Source: Streptomyces sp. R33
GTDB taxonomy: Bacteria; Actinomycetota; Actinomycetes; Streptomycetales; Streptomycetaceae
Length of the DNA stretch: 64,000 nt
Assembly (NCBI RefSeq): GCF_041200175.1
Contig: NZ_CP165727.1
Span: forward strand, 6,885,501 to 6,949,500
Direction of reading: 5' to 3'
Every line of letters begins with the position of its first letter. Position 1 is the stretch's first letter. Both the position numbers and the translations under genes were made by a program. Of this stretch, positions 1-7,849 are shown in pieces. Under the pieces are notes generated by a model. It did not search any database. It saw only the letters and a list, made by a program, of their open reading frames with translations, and was not told the origin of the DNA.

Positions 1-1629
1 GACGAGATGCTCTCGCCGGGCCGGTTCCTCTTCGTCTACGGCGTCCACTACCCGGAGCACGGGGGCCGCTTCGAGGCGAAGCGCCTGGTGTTCCTGGGCC
101 GCGGCGCCGAGGACTACCGGTTCGAGGAGGCCAGCTGGTGGGTCAAGCAGATCGAGTCGCTGGCCGACTTCTACAAGCGGGCGCAGTTCGGCGAGGGCCC
201 GGTGGACTTCACCGAGTACCGCACCGAGATCCGGCTCGGCGGCGACAAGACCGCCAGTCACGTCCAGGAGACCGACACGATCTCCCGCCTCGTCTACGGC
301 ATGGCCTCGGCCTACCTGCTGACCGGCAAGGACGAGTACCTCGAGGTCGCCGAGCGCGGCACCGAGTACCTGCGCAAGCACATGCGGGTCGTGGACAGCG
401 AGGAGGACGTGGTCTTCTGGTACCACGGCATCAGCGTCGACGGGGACAGCGAGCGCAAGCTGTTCACCTCGGAGTTCTCCGACGACTACGACGCGATCCC
501 GATGTACGAGCAGATCTACGCGCTGGCGGGCCCGATCCAGACGTACCGCGTCACCGGTGACATCCGGATCAAGAACGACGCGGACGCCACCATCCGGCTG
601 TTCGACAAGTTCTTCCTGGACCGCGAGCAGGGCGGCTACTACTCGCACATCGACCCGATCCTGTTCAGCGCGGACCACGAGTCCCTCGGCGAGAACGCCG
701 AGCGCAAGAACTGGAACTCGGTCGGCGACCACGCGCCCGCGTACCTGATCAACCTGTACCTGGCGACCGGCGAGCAGAAGTACGCCGACTTCCTCGAGTA
801 CACCTTCGACACCATCGCGGACAAGTTCCCGGACTACAAGAACAGCCCGTTCGTCCAGGAGCGCTTCTTCCGCGACTGGTCGCACGACACCGCGCACAGC
901 TGGCAGCAGAACCGCGCGGTCGTCGGGCACAACCTGAAGATCGCCTGGAACCTGATGCGGATGAACTCGCTGAAGGCCAAGCCGGCGTACGAGGAGCTCG
1001 CCAAGAAGATCGGCGAGATCATGCCGGCGGTCGGCAGCGACGTCCAGCGCGGCGGCTGGTACGACGTCGTGGAGCGTGTGAAGGACGGGGACCAGGAGGC
1101 GTATCGTTTCGCCTGGCACGACCGCAAGGCCTGGTGGCAGCAGGAGCAGGCGATCCTCGCCTACCTCATCCTGAACGGCACGGTCGGCGGCGACGCCTTC
1201 CTGCGCGAGGCCCGGCAGGCGGAGGCCTTCTACAACACGTTCTTCCTCGACCACGACGAGGGAGCCGTCTACTTCAACGTGCTCGCCAGCGGTACGCCGT
1301 ACCTGCTCGGCACGGAGCGGCTCAAGGGCAGCCACTCGATGTCCATGTACCACTCGGCGGAGCTCTGCTACCTGTCCGCCGTCTACAACAACCTGCTCAT
1401 CAACGGGCGGGAAATGGACTTCCACTTCAAGCCCGACCCGACCAACCTGCCCGACCGCGTGCTGCGCGTCTCGCCCGACCTGCTGCCCGCGGGCTCGGTA
1501 CAGATCGCGTCCGTCGAGATCGACGAGAAGCCGTACCGGGACTTCGACGCCGACGGTCTCACCGTCCGGCTGCCCGACGTCCAGGGGCGGGTCAAGGTCA
1601 AGGTCCGGCTGCGCCCGGTGACTTCATAG
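1..1629 (+). CDS. AGE family epimerase/isomerase (5' end outside window)
   Basis: The protein belongs to the N-acylglucosamine 2-epimerase / cellobiose epimerase family, which folds as an (alpha/alpha)6 barrel and isomerises sugars in the cytoplasm. The reading frame is open from the first base, and the first ATG (position 7) lies inside a conserved-looking segment (LSPGRFLFVYGVHYPEH). The true start is therefore almost certainly upstream, and the gene is partial. The visible part is 540 residues, longer than the usual 390-420, so an extra N-terminal beta domain precedes the barrel. Barrel-type motifs include VVGHNLKIAWNL and SHSMSMYHSAEL, whose histidines resemble the family's catalytic His residues. 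It lies 41 bases before a STAS gene and then glgX. The substrate cannot be inferred; the glycogen/trehalose context suggests a gluco-oligosaccharide. Confidence 0.85.
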   Translation, partial: DEMLSPGRFLFVYGVHYPEHGGRFEAKRLVFLGRGAEDYRFEEASWWVKQIESLADFYKRAQFGEGPVDFTEYRTEIRLGGDKTASHVQETDTISRLVYGMASAYLLTGKDEYLEVAERGTEYLRKHMRVVDSEEDVVFWYHGISVDGDSERKLFTSEFSDDYDAIPMYEQIYALAGPIQTYRVTGDIRIKNDADATIRLFDKFFLDREQGGYYSHIDPILFSADHESLGENAERKNWNSVGDHAPAYLINLYLATGEQKYADFLEYTFDTIADKFPDYKNSPFVQERFFRDWSHDTAHSWQQNRAVVGHNLKIAWNLMRMNSLKAKPAYEELAKKIGEIMPAVGSDVQRGGWYDVVERVKDGDQEAYRFAWHDRKAWWQQEQAILAYLILNGTVGGDAFLREARQAEAFYNTFFLDHDEGAVYFNVLASGTPYLLGTERLKGSHSMSMYHSAELCYLSAVYNNLLINGREMDFHFKPDPTNLPDRVLRVSPDLLPAGSVQIASVEIDEKPYRDFDADGLTVRLPDVQGRVKVKVRLRPVTS

Positions 1630-1670
1630 CGCTCAACGGGGGGCGCCCCGACAAGAGGGGAAGCAAAGCC

Positions 1671-2048
1671 ATGTCTCTGAACGTCAAGGAACGCCGCAAC
1701 AAGGGCGGTACCGTCCTCGTCGCCACCGGCGAGATCAACAGTGAGACCTCCGGACAGCTGCTGCAGGCCCTGCTGCCGCTGGTCCGCGAGGGCCGGCCGC
1801 TGCGCATCGACCTCACGGCCGTCACGTACGTGTCCAGCGCGGGCCTGCGCACCCTGCTCGTCGTCTACCGCGAGGCCCAGCACGCCGGGGTCGCGGTCAC
1901 CCTGTACGGGGTGAGCGAGGAAGTCCGGTTCGTCATGTCGGCCACCGGCTTCCTCGACTTCTTCGAGAGCGGTGAGGCGGCGGCCGCGGAGTCCAAGTCC
2001 AAGACGGCACTGAAAGCCGCTCCCATGCAAGACGTGGTCGCACGATGA
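1671..2048 (+). CDS. STAS-domain anti-sigma factor antagonist
   Basis: This 125-residue SpoIIAA/RsbV-type protein binds an RsbW-like kinase when dephosphorylated and so frees that kinase's target. The hallmark segment YVSSAGLRTLL carries the expected phosphorylatable serine (about Ser55). A 25-residue Ala/Ser/Lys-rich tail follows the domain. The start is the ATG 10 bases after a GAGGGGAAG ribosome-binding site. Its stop overlaps the glgX start in an ATGA, so the two are translationally coupled. A second STAS gene lies on the other side of glgX, and the kinase and phosphatase follow, so the four signalling proteins probably form one partner-switching circuit. Confidence 0.85.
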   Translation: MSLNVKERRNKGGTVLVATGEINSETSGQLLQALLPLVREGRPLRIDLTAVTYVSSAGLRTLLVVYREAQHAGVAVTLYGVSEEVRFVMSATGFLDFFESGEAAAAESKSKTALKAAPMQDVVAR

Positions 2049-4180
2049 GCGAGGCCCAGTCCGAGCAGGTCCTGCGCGTCGACGCGTACCCGACCCACGA
2101 GGTGGGCGGGTACCGCGTCCGCGCGGGCAAGCCGTTCCCCTTCGGGGCCAACGTGGTCCCCGGCGGGGTCAGTTTCTCCGTCTTCTCCGACCAGGCGACC
2201 TCCATGACCCTGGTCATCTTCAAGCGCGGAGAGCCCGAGCCGATGGCCGAGCTGGAATTCCCCGAGGAGTTCCGCACCGGCAGCGTCTTCGCCATGACGG
2301 TCTTCGGCCTCGACCACGAGAACATCGAGTACGGGTACCGGGCCGACGGCCCGTACGACCCGGTCACCGGCCACCGCTTCGACGCCCGGCAGGTCCTCTC
2401 CGACCCGTACGCCCGGCTGATCGCCGGCCGCGACGTGTGGGGCGTGGAGCCGGACCGCAGCCGCGGCTACCAGTACCGTTCGCGCGTCTGCCTCCAGGAC
2501 TTCGACTGGGGCGACGACACGCCGCTGCGGCTCCCCGCCGAGGACCTCGTCGTGTACGAGACCCACGTGCGCGGCTTCACCCGGCACCCGTCCTCGCAGG
2601 TCACCGCCCCCGGCACCTTCGCGGGGCTGCGGGAGAAGATCCCGTACCTGAAGGAGCTCGGGATCAACTGCATCGAGCTGCTCCCGGTGTTCGAGTTCGA
2701 CGAGAGCGACAACATGCGCTCCAACCCGGAAACGGGCGAGCACCTCTTCGACTACTGGGGCTACAACACCGTCTCGTTCTTCGCGCCCAAGGCCGGCTAC
2801 GCGGCCACCGGACGCTACGGGATGCAGGGCGACGAGTTCCGCACCCTGATCAAGGACCTGCACGCGGCCGGCATCGAGGTCATCCTCGACGTCGTCTTCA
2901 ACCACACCGCCGAGGGCAACGAGCAGGGCCCGACGATCTCCTTCAAGGGGCTCGACAACGCCACGTACTACATGCTCACGCCCGAGGGGTACTACTTCAA
3001 CTTCAGCGGCACGGGCAACACGGTCAACTGCAACCACCCCGTCGTGCGCAACTTCGTGCTCGACTGCCTGCGCCACTGGGTCGCCGACTACCACATCGAC
3101 GGCTTCCGCTTCGACCTCGCGGCCATCCTCGGCCGGGCCCTGGACGGCACTCCGCTGCCCAACCCGCCGCTGCTGGAGCTGCTCGCGTACGACCCGGTCC
3201 TGCGGCACACCAAGCTCATCGCCGAGGCCTGGGACGCCGGCGGGCTCTACGAGGTCGGCAACTTCCCGGCGTACGGCCGCTGGGCGGAGTGGAACGGGAA
3301 GTACCGCGACACCGTGCGCAGCTTCCTCAAGGGCGACCCCGGGGTGACCGGGGAGCTCGCCACCCGGATCGCCGGCTCGCCCGACCTGTACTCGAGCCGC
3401 GGCACCTCCGCCTCGGTCAACTTCCTCACGGCCCACGACGGTTTCACCCTGGCCGACCTCGTCTCGTACAACGACAAGCACAACGAGGCGAACGGCGAGG
3501 GCAACAACGACGGGGCCAACGACAACAACAGCTGGAACTGCGGGGCCGAAGGACCGACGGACGACCCCGAGGTCAACCGGCTGCGGCTGCGGCAGATGAA
3601 GAACGCCCTGGCCATCCTCTTCACCAGCCAGGGCATCCCGATGCTGCTGGCCGGCGACGAGGTCGCGCGCACCCAGCAGGGCAACAACAACACGTACTGC
3701 CAGGACAACGAGCTGTCCTGGTTCGACTGGAGCCAGGTCGACGACAACGCCGAACTGCTCCGGTTCACCCGGGAGATGATCGCCTTCCGCGGGCACCACC
3801 GCGAACTGCGCTCCACCTCCCACCCCACCGGCCAGGTCCGCGAGAGCCTCGGACTGCCGGACATCAGCTGGCACGGCGAGCGGGCCTGGCAGCCCGACTG
3901 GTCGGCGGAGAGCCGGCTGCTGGCGGTGGCCCGCTGCGGCACCGGGGACGACGACGTGGTGTACGTGGCCATGAACTCGCACTGGGAGCCGCACGACCTG
4001 GAGCTGCCCGCGCTGCCGCACGGGCGCAGCTGGCACCTGTTCGCGGACACCGGGGCCGAGGCTCCGCACGACATCCGCACCCCGGGCGGCGAGCCCGAGC
4101 TGGAGAACGCCGGGAAGTACCTGATCGGTCCGCGCTCGGTCGTGATCCTGGTCGGCCGCACGCCCGATCCCGAGCTCTAG
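2045..4180 (+). CDS. glgX: Glycogen debranching protein GlgX (GH13_11)
   Basis: This 711-residue GH13 subfamily 11 isoamylase-type enzyme hydrolyses alpha-1,6 branches of glycogen or limit dextrin in the cytoplasm. It has an N-terminal CBM48-like domain (PFPFGANVVPGGVSFSVFS), then the catalytic barrel. The GH13 motifs are visible: DVVFNH, GFRFDLA (nucleophile Asp), LIAEAWDA (acid/base Glu) and FLTAHDG. Length is normal for GlgX/TreX. The start overlaps the upstream STAS stop by four bases. Placement between two STAS genes is unusual and suggests its expression or activity is tied to the partner-switching module. Confidence 0.95.
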   Translation: MSEAQSEQVLRVDAYPTHEVGGYRVRAGKPFPFGANVVPGGVSFSVFSDQATSMTLVIFKRGEPEPMAELEFPEEFRTGSVFAMTVFGLDHENIEYGYRADGPYDPVTGHRFDARQVLSDPYARLIAGRDVWGVEPDRSRGYQYRSRVCLQDFDWGDDTPLRLPAEDLVVYETHVRGFTRHPSSQVTAPGTFAGLREKIPYLKELGINCIELLPVFEFDESDNMRSNPETGEHLFDYWGYNTVSFFAPKAGYAATGRYGMQGDEFRTLIKDLHAAGIEVILDVVFNHTAEGNEQGPTISFKGLDNATYYMLTPEGYYFNFSGTGNTVNCNHPVVRNFVLDCLRHWVADYHIDGFRFDLAAILGRALDGTPLPNPPLLELLAYDPVLRHTKLIAEAWDAGGLYEVGNFPAYGRWAEWNGKYRDTVRSFLKGDPGVTGELATRIAGSPDLYSSRGTSASVNFLTAHDGFTLADLVSYNDKHNEANGEGNNDGANDNNSWNCGAEGPTDDPEVNRLRLRQMKNALAILFTSQGIPMLLAGDEVARTQQGNNNTYCQDNELSWFDWSQVDDNAELLRFTREMIAFRGHHRELRSTSHPTGQVRESLGLPDISWHGERAWQPDWSAESRLLAVARCGTGDDDVVYVAMNSHWEPHDLELPALPHGRSWHLFADTGAEAPHDIRTPGGEPELENAGKYLIGPRSVVILVGRTPDPEL

Positions 4181-4232
4181 CCGCACCTGCCCTGACCCAA
4201 CGCTCCCACCGTACGGCCGAAGGAGACCTCAC

Positions 4233-4544
4233 ATGCCGCTTTCCGTGTCCCTGAGCATCGAGGGCGACACCACCGTGATCGAGCTGGCGGGCGAGCTGGA
4301 CGCCAAGACCGCGCCGGAGTTCCACCAGACCATCGAGAAGGCCGCCGGGCACGGCACCGGCACGGTCGAGATCAGGATGGCCGGTGTCGGCTACATGGCC
4401 AGCGCCGGACTGCGGTCCCTGGTCTTCGCCCAGCAGAAGGTGGCGGACCACGTGACCATCAAGGTGGTCGGCGCGATCGAGCCCGTGTCCCGGACCATCC
4501 GGACGGCCGGGCTGGACCGCAGCATCGTGCTCTCCGATGAGTGA
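4233..4544 (+). CDS. STAS-domain anti-sigma factor antagonist (second copy)
   Basis: A minimal 103-residue STAS protein. The phosphorylation loop reads YMASAGLRSL, so the phosphoacceptor Ser (about Ser57) is kept while the usual preceding Asp is Ala. The ATG follows a clear AAGGAG site 8 bases upstream. It ends just before the RsbW-like kinase gene (stop at 4542-4544, next ATG at 4550). It is probably the direct substrate of that kinase and of the downstream PP2C phosphatase. It differs clearly from the first STAS protein, so the two probably act as alternative partners. Confidence 0.85.
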   Translation: MPLSVSLSIEGDTTVIELAGELDAKTAPEFHQTIEKAAGHGTGTVEIRMAGVGYMASAGLRSLVFAQQKVADHVTIKVVGAIEPVSRTIRTAGLDRSIVLSDE

Positions 4545-4549
4545 ATCGC

Positions 4550-5014
4550 ATGAGTGACATGGTCGAACTGGCGAGGACGCCCGCCGAACTGGAGGTGCCC
4601 GCCACCGTGGGGGCACTGGGCGACATCGCCTCGTTCGTCCTGCGGCTGGCCGGCCGGGCGGCGTTGGACAAGGGCGCCGCGTACCGGATCCGGCTGGCCG
4701 TGGACGAGCTGGCCACGAACATCGTGATGCACGGATACCGGGGCGGCGACGGGCGGATCACCGTCCGTGGCCGCTCCGGTCCCGGCCGGGTGCAGATCTC
4801 CATCACGGACTCCGCACCGGCCTTCGACCCCGTCGAGGGCTGCCTGCCCCCCGCCCCCGGGACTCCCCCCGAGCGGCGGCGGGTCGGCGGACTCGGCATC
4901 CACCTGGCGCTGACCAGCGTGGACGAATTCAGCTACGAACGCAGGGACGGCCGCAACATCAGCACGCTGACTGTGAAGGCTGAGGGGACGGACCCATGCC
5001 CTCCACGACCGTGA
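4550..5014 (+). CDS. RsbW-like ATP-binding serine kinase (anti-sigma factor type)
   Basis: A 154-residue HATPase_c_2 protein of the RsbW/SpoIIAB class. The N box is VDELATNIVMHGY (Glu53, Asn57), the G1 box is ITDSAPAFDP and the G2-like region is GGLGIHLALTSVDEF. Such kinases phosphorylate STAS partners on serine and sequester a sigma factor or another target. ATG 4550 is preferred; an in-frame GTG at 4541 overlaps the STAS stop and would add three residues. The 3' end overlaps the next gene by 19 bases. No sigma factor is adjacent, so the target of the switch is unknown. Confidence 0.85.
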   Translation: MSDMVELARTPAELEVPATVGALGDIASFVLRLAGRAALDKGAAYRIRLAVDELATNIVMHGYRGGDGRITVRGRSGPGRVQISITDSAPAFDPVEGCLPPAPGTPPERRRVGGLGIHLALTSVDEFSYERRDGRNISTLTVKAEGTDPCPPRP

Positions 5015-6261
5015 TCATCCTCGACGAGTACCCGCCGCCTCCGCCCGAGCTGCTCGACGCGCTCCGGTCGATGGACGCGGAACTCGTCACCCGCACCCTG
5101 GCGGAGCTGCACACCGGCACGCTGGAGGAGCTGCCCTCCGCCGAGGTGTTGCTCGCCCCGGCCGAGGCCGACGGCGAGTCGGTACGCCTCGCCGTACGGC
5201 GGCTGCGCCGCTGGGGCGGGGCCCCCATCGTGGTCGTCTGGACGGTGACGGAGTTCGCCGCCCTGGAGGAGCACGTCCGGCTCGGCCACGACTACCTGGT
5301 ACCGCCCTTCCTGCCCGCCCTCGTCGGGGCCCGGCTGCACAGCTGCTCGGAGCGCGCCGGACTCGGGCGCACTCTGCGCGAAGCCGATGCCCGCGCCGAA
5401 CTCATGGGATACGAGAAGGAGTTGGAGATCGGCCGGGAGATCCAGGCCGGCTTCCTGCCGGAATCGCTGCCGGTCCCCGAAGGCTGGGAGATCGACGTCC
5501 GGTTCCGGCCCGCCCGGCAGGTCGCCGGGGACTTCTACGACGTCTTCGAGATCTCCCGCGGCCGCCGCCTCGCCTTCGTCGTCGCCGACGTCTGCGACAA
5601 GGGCGTCGGCGCCGCGCTGTTCATGGCGCTCATCCGCTCGCTGCTGCGGCACACCGCGGAGAACAGCGGACTGCAGCACCTGGTGGCCGCCGGACGGGCC
5701 GGCGGCAGCCGGCGGGTCCCGGTGGTCGGCGCGACACCGCTGCTCAACGCGGTCACCGCCACCAACGGCTACCTGACCCGCAACCACCTGAGACAGGGCT
5801 ATTTCGCCACCCTGTTCTTCGGCGTGCTCGACCCGCTGACCGGCAGCCTCGTGTACATCAACGGGGGCCACAACGCGCCGCTGCTGCTGCGCGCCGAAGG
5901 CGGTGACCCGCTCGCCCTGGAGGTCACCGGGCCGGCCGTCGGGGTGCTGCCGGACTGCGTGTTCACCCTCGGCTACGCCCAGCTGAACCCCGGCGACACC
6001 CTGTTCGTGTTCACGGACGGAGTGCCCGAGGCCCGCTGTCCGTCCGGCAGCTTCCTCGGTGACGAGCGGATGCTGGAGCTGCTCGCCGGCCCCCCGGTGA
6101 GCGGCAGGGAGGTGGTCGACCGGATGGACACCGCCGTACGGGAGCACACGGGCACGGCCGAACAGCACGACGATGTCACCATGCTGGCCCTGCACCGGCC
6201 ACGTGCGGCGCGGGGGCCGCACGGGGACCGGCCCGCGGCGGCCCGTACGGCGGTGGCCTGA
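4996..6261 (+). CDS. PP2C-family SpoIIE-type phosphatase with degenerate receiver domain
   Basis: This 421-residue protein has an N-terminal receiver-like domain (about residues 1-120), a short helical linker and a SpoIIE/RsbU-type PP2C domain. PP2C motifs visible include RQVAGDFYDVF, VVADVCDKGVGAALFM, NGGHNAPLLL, FTDGVPEA and the terminal HDDVTMLAL, all bearing the metal-binding acidic residues. It should dephosphorylate the STAS proteins encoded just upstream. The receiver lacks a convincing phosphoacceptor Asp (EVLLAP where DLVLLD is usual), and the conserved Lys is lost (DYLVPPF). Control by classical phosphotransfer is therefore unlikely. The gene overlaps both neighbours. Confidence 0.88.
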   Translation: MPSTTVIILDEYPPPPPELLDALRSMDAELVTRTLAELHTGTLEELPSAEVLLAPAEADGESVRLAVRRLRRWGGAPIVVVWTVTEFAALEEHVRLGHDYLVPPFLPALVGARLHSCSERAGLGRTLREADARAELMGYEKELEIGREIQAGFLPESLPVPEGWEIDVRFRPARQVAGDFYDVFEISRGRRLAFVVADVCDKGVGAALFMALIRSLLRHTAENSGLQHLVAAGRAGGSRRVPVVGATPLLNAVTATNGYLTRNHLRQGYFATLFFGVLDPLTGSLVYINGGHNAPLLLRAEGGDPLALEVTGPAVGVLPDCVFTLGYAQLNPGDTLFVFTDGVPEARCPSGSFLGDERMLELLAGPPVSGREVVDRMDTAVREHTGTAEQHDDVTMLALHRPRAARGPHGDRPAAARTAVA

Positions 6262-7004
6262 TGACCCGGACCATCGTGGTGCACTCGCACCGCGGCGGCA
6301 CCGGGAAGTCCTCGGTACTGGCGAACCTGGCCCTGCTCATCGCGGGCGAGGGACGCCGGGTGGGGGTGGTCGACACGGACATCCAGTCGCCCACCCTGGA
6401 CCTGCTCTTCCGGCTCGGCCCGGGCCCCTCCCTGGCCGACTACCTGCTCGGGCGCTGCGAGATCGAGGCCACGGCCCAGCAGACCGGCGTGCCCGGGCTG
6501 TACGTCGTGCCGGCCCGGACCGGGACGGCGGCGCTGCGCGACCTCATGACGAGCGGCTACGACGTGGGGCTGCTGCCGGAGGGCTTCGACCGGCTGGCCG
6601 ACCACTACGCGCTCGACGTGCTGCTGCTCGACACCCACGCCGGGCTCAACAACGAGTCGGTGACCGCCATGGCGAGCGCCGACGTACTGATGATCATGGC
6701 CCGGGCCGACCGGATCGACCTCTCCGGAGTCGAGGAGACCATCGCCCTGGCCGGGCGGCTGCCCTGCCGGCGGACCCTGGTCATGAGCATGGCCCCCGAA
6801 GGCATTGACGGAGAAACGGTCCGCCGACGTTGCGAGGAGGTGTACGGCGCCCCCCTGGCCGGAATCCTTCCGTATGTGCCGGAAATGGCCGCCCTGTGCG
6901 GTGAACGCATATTCGCCGAAGCCCACCCCGACCACCCCCTGGTCGGTGAATTCCGCACCATCATCTCCGCGTTGGACGCACCTCACGAAGTATCGCGCGC
7001 CTGA
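6261..7004 (+). CDS. MinD/ParA-like P-loop ATPase
   Basis: A 247-residue SIMIBI-class ATPase. The deviant Walker A reads HRGGTGKSS, so the signature first lysine of the KGGxGK motif is Arg here, while the second lysine remains. A switch-type segment VVDTDIQSPTLDLLF and the LLLDTHAGLNNES loop are also present. MinD/ParA relatives dimerise on ATP and position cargo on membrane or nucleoid, while flagellar and secretion relatives regulate assembly. The start overlaps the phosphatase stop by one base, making it the last gene of the signalling run. A strong hairpin follows at 7018. Its role in the switch is unknown. Confidence 0.8.
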   Translation: MTRTIVVHSHRGGTGKSSVLANLALLIAGEGRRVGVVDTDIQSPTLDLLFRLGPGPSLADYLLGRCEIEATAQQTGVPGLYVVPARTGTAALRDLMTSGYDVGLLPEGFDRLADHYALDVLLLDTHAGLNNESVTAMASADVLMIMARADRIDLSGVEETIALAGRLPCRRTLVMSMAPEGIDGETVRRRCEEVYGAPLAGILPYVPEMAALCGERIFAEAHPDHPLVGEFRTIISALDAPHEVSRA

Positions 7005-7017
7005 CGCTCCCCCCCTT

Positions 7018-7037
7018 ACGCCCCCTGCGGGGGGCGT
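7018..7037 (+). terminator. Hairpin after the partner-switching operon
   Basis: The arms ACGCCCCC and GGGGGCGT form an 8-bp stem around a TGCG tetraloop. There is no T tract, which is common for streptomycete terminators. It separates the ATPase gene from the DJ-1 gene and could also act in the leader of the latter. Confidence 0.5.
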
Positions 7038-7075
7038 GTTGAATCGGCAGCGATTCCAGAACAAGGAGAGAAGTC

Positions 7076-7816
7076 ATGAAGATTCTCGTCGTCATGACGG
7101 CCAAGGCAACGCTCCATCTGTTGGACGGGGAACAGCACCCCTCGGGATTCTGGGCCGAGGAATTCGTCGTTCCCTTCACCCTCTTCAAGGCCGCAGGCCA
7201 CACCGTGGACGTGGCGACGATCGGGGGCCAGGCCCCGACGGTCGACCAGACCAGCATCGACCCCCAGTTCCTCCAGTGGGTCCGCCCCCAGGGCTCGCCG
7301 GACGAGGACGCGGCCAACGCCGCCGAGTACGTCAGAGTCATCGAGAACACCCCCCAGCTCAAGAACCCCCTCGCGGTGGAATCCCTCACCGAGAAGGACA
7401 TCGCCGACTACGACGGCATCTATGTCAGCGGCGGCCACGGCGCGATCGGGGACCTGCCCAAGTCCGACGAGCTCGCCCAGATCCTGCGGTGGGCCATCGC
7501 CGCGGACAAGCCGCTCGCCACCGTCTGCCACGGCCACACCTCCCTGCTCTCCCTGCGCGACGGCGAAGGCCACTGGCCGTTCGAGGGCTACCGGATGACG
7601 GCCTTCTCGCACAGCGAGGAGATGGTCACCAACATGGCCGGCCGGCTCCCGCTGATCCTCGAGGCCGAGCTCACCCGGCTCGGCGCGCGTTACGAGAAGG
7701 CCGAGGCGATCTGGGACTCGCACGTGGTCGTGGACCGCAAGCTCACCACCGGCCAGAACCCGTACTCCTCCAAAGCCCTCGCAGAGACGTTCCTGACACA
7801 GCTCGCGAAGGGCTAG
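7076..7816 (+). CDS. DJ-1/PfpI (type 1 glutamine amidotransferase-like) protein
   Basis: A 246-residue member of the DJ-1/PfpI/HchA superfamily. The nucleophile-elbow cysteine is in TVCHGHTSLL (Cys151), preceded by the family's GGHGAIGDL segment. Relatives act as glyoxalase III/deglycase enzymes or stress chaperones on reactive carbonyls. A good AAGGAGAG site precedes the ATG. It is followed after 33 bases by an aldehyde dehydrogenase gene, which supports a carbonyl-detoxification or aldehyde-processing role. The exact reaction is not determined. Confidence 0.82.
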   Translation: MKILVVMTAKATLHLLDGEQHPSGFWAEEFVVPFTLFKAAGHTVDVATIGGQAPTVDQTSIDPQFLQWVRPQGSPDEDAANAAEYVRVIENTPQLKNPLAVESLTEKDIADYDGIYVSGGHGAIGDLPKSDELAQILRWAIAADKPLATVCHGHTSLLSLRDGEGHWPFEGYRMTAFSHSEEMVTNMAGRLPLILEAELTRLGARYEKAEAIWDSHVVVDRKLTTGQNPYSSKALAETFLTQLAKG

Positions 7817-7849
7817 CACAGCCCCCGCATCCGACACCGGAAGGCAGCC

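Noticed and set aside
1134..2048. Long plus-strand frame overlapping the epimerase and first STAS gene
   Set aside because: Only its 3' third (from 1671) matches a STAS protein; the rest is Arg/Pro-rich shadow sequence of the epimerase gene.
1865..4186. 773-codon minus-strand frame opposite glgX
   Set aside because: Composition (Val/Gly/Arg-rich without domain motifs) is that of an antisense shadow; glgX is unambiguous on the other strand. The same applies to the long antisense frames at 14916-17765, 17923-21867 and 35832-38627.
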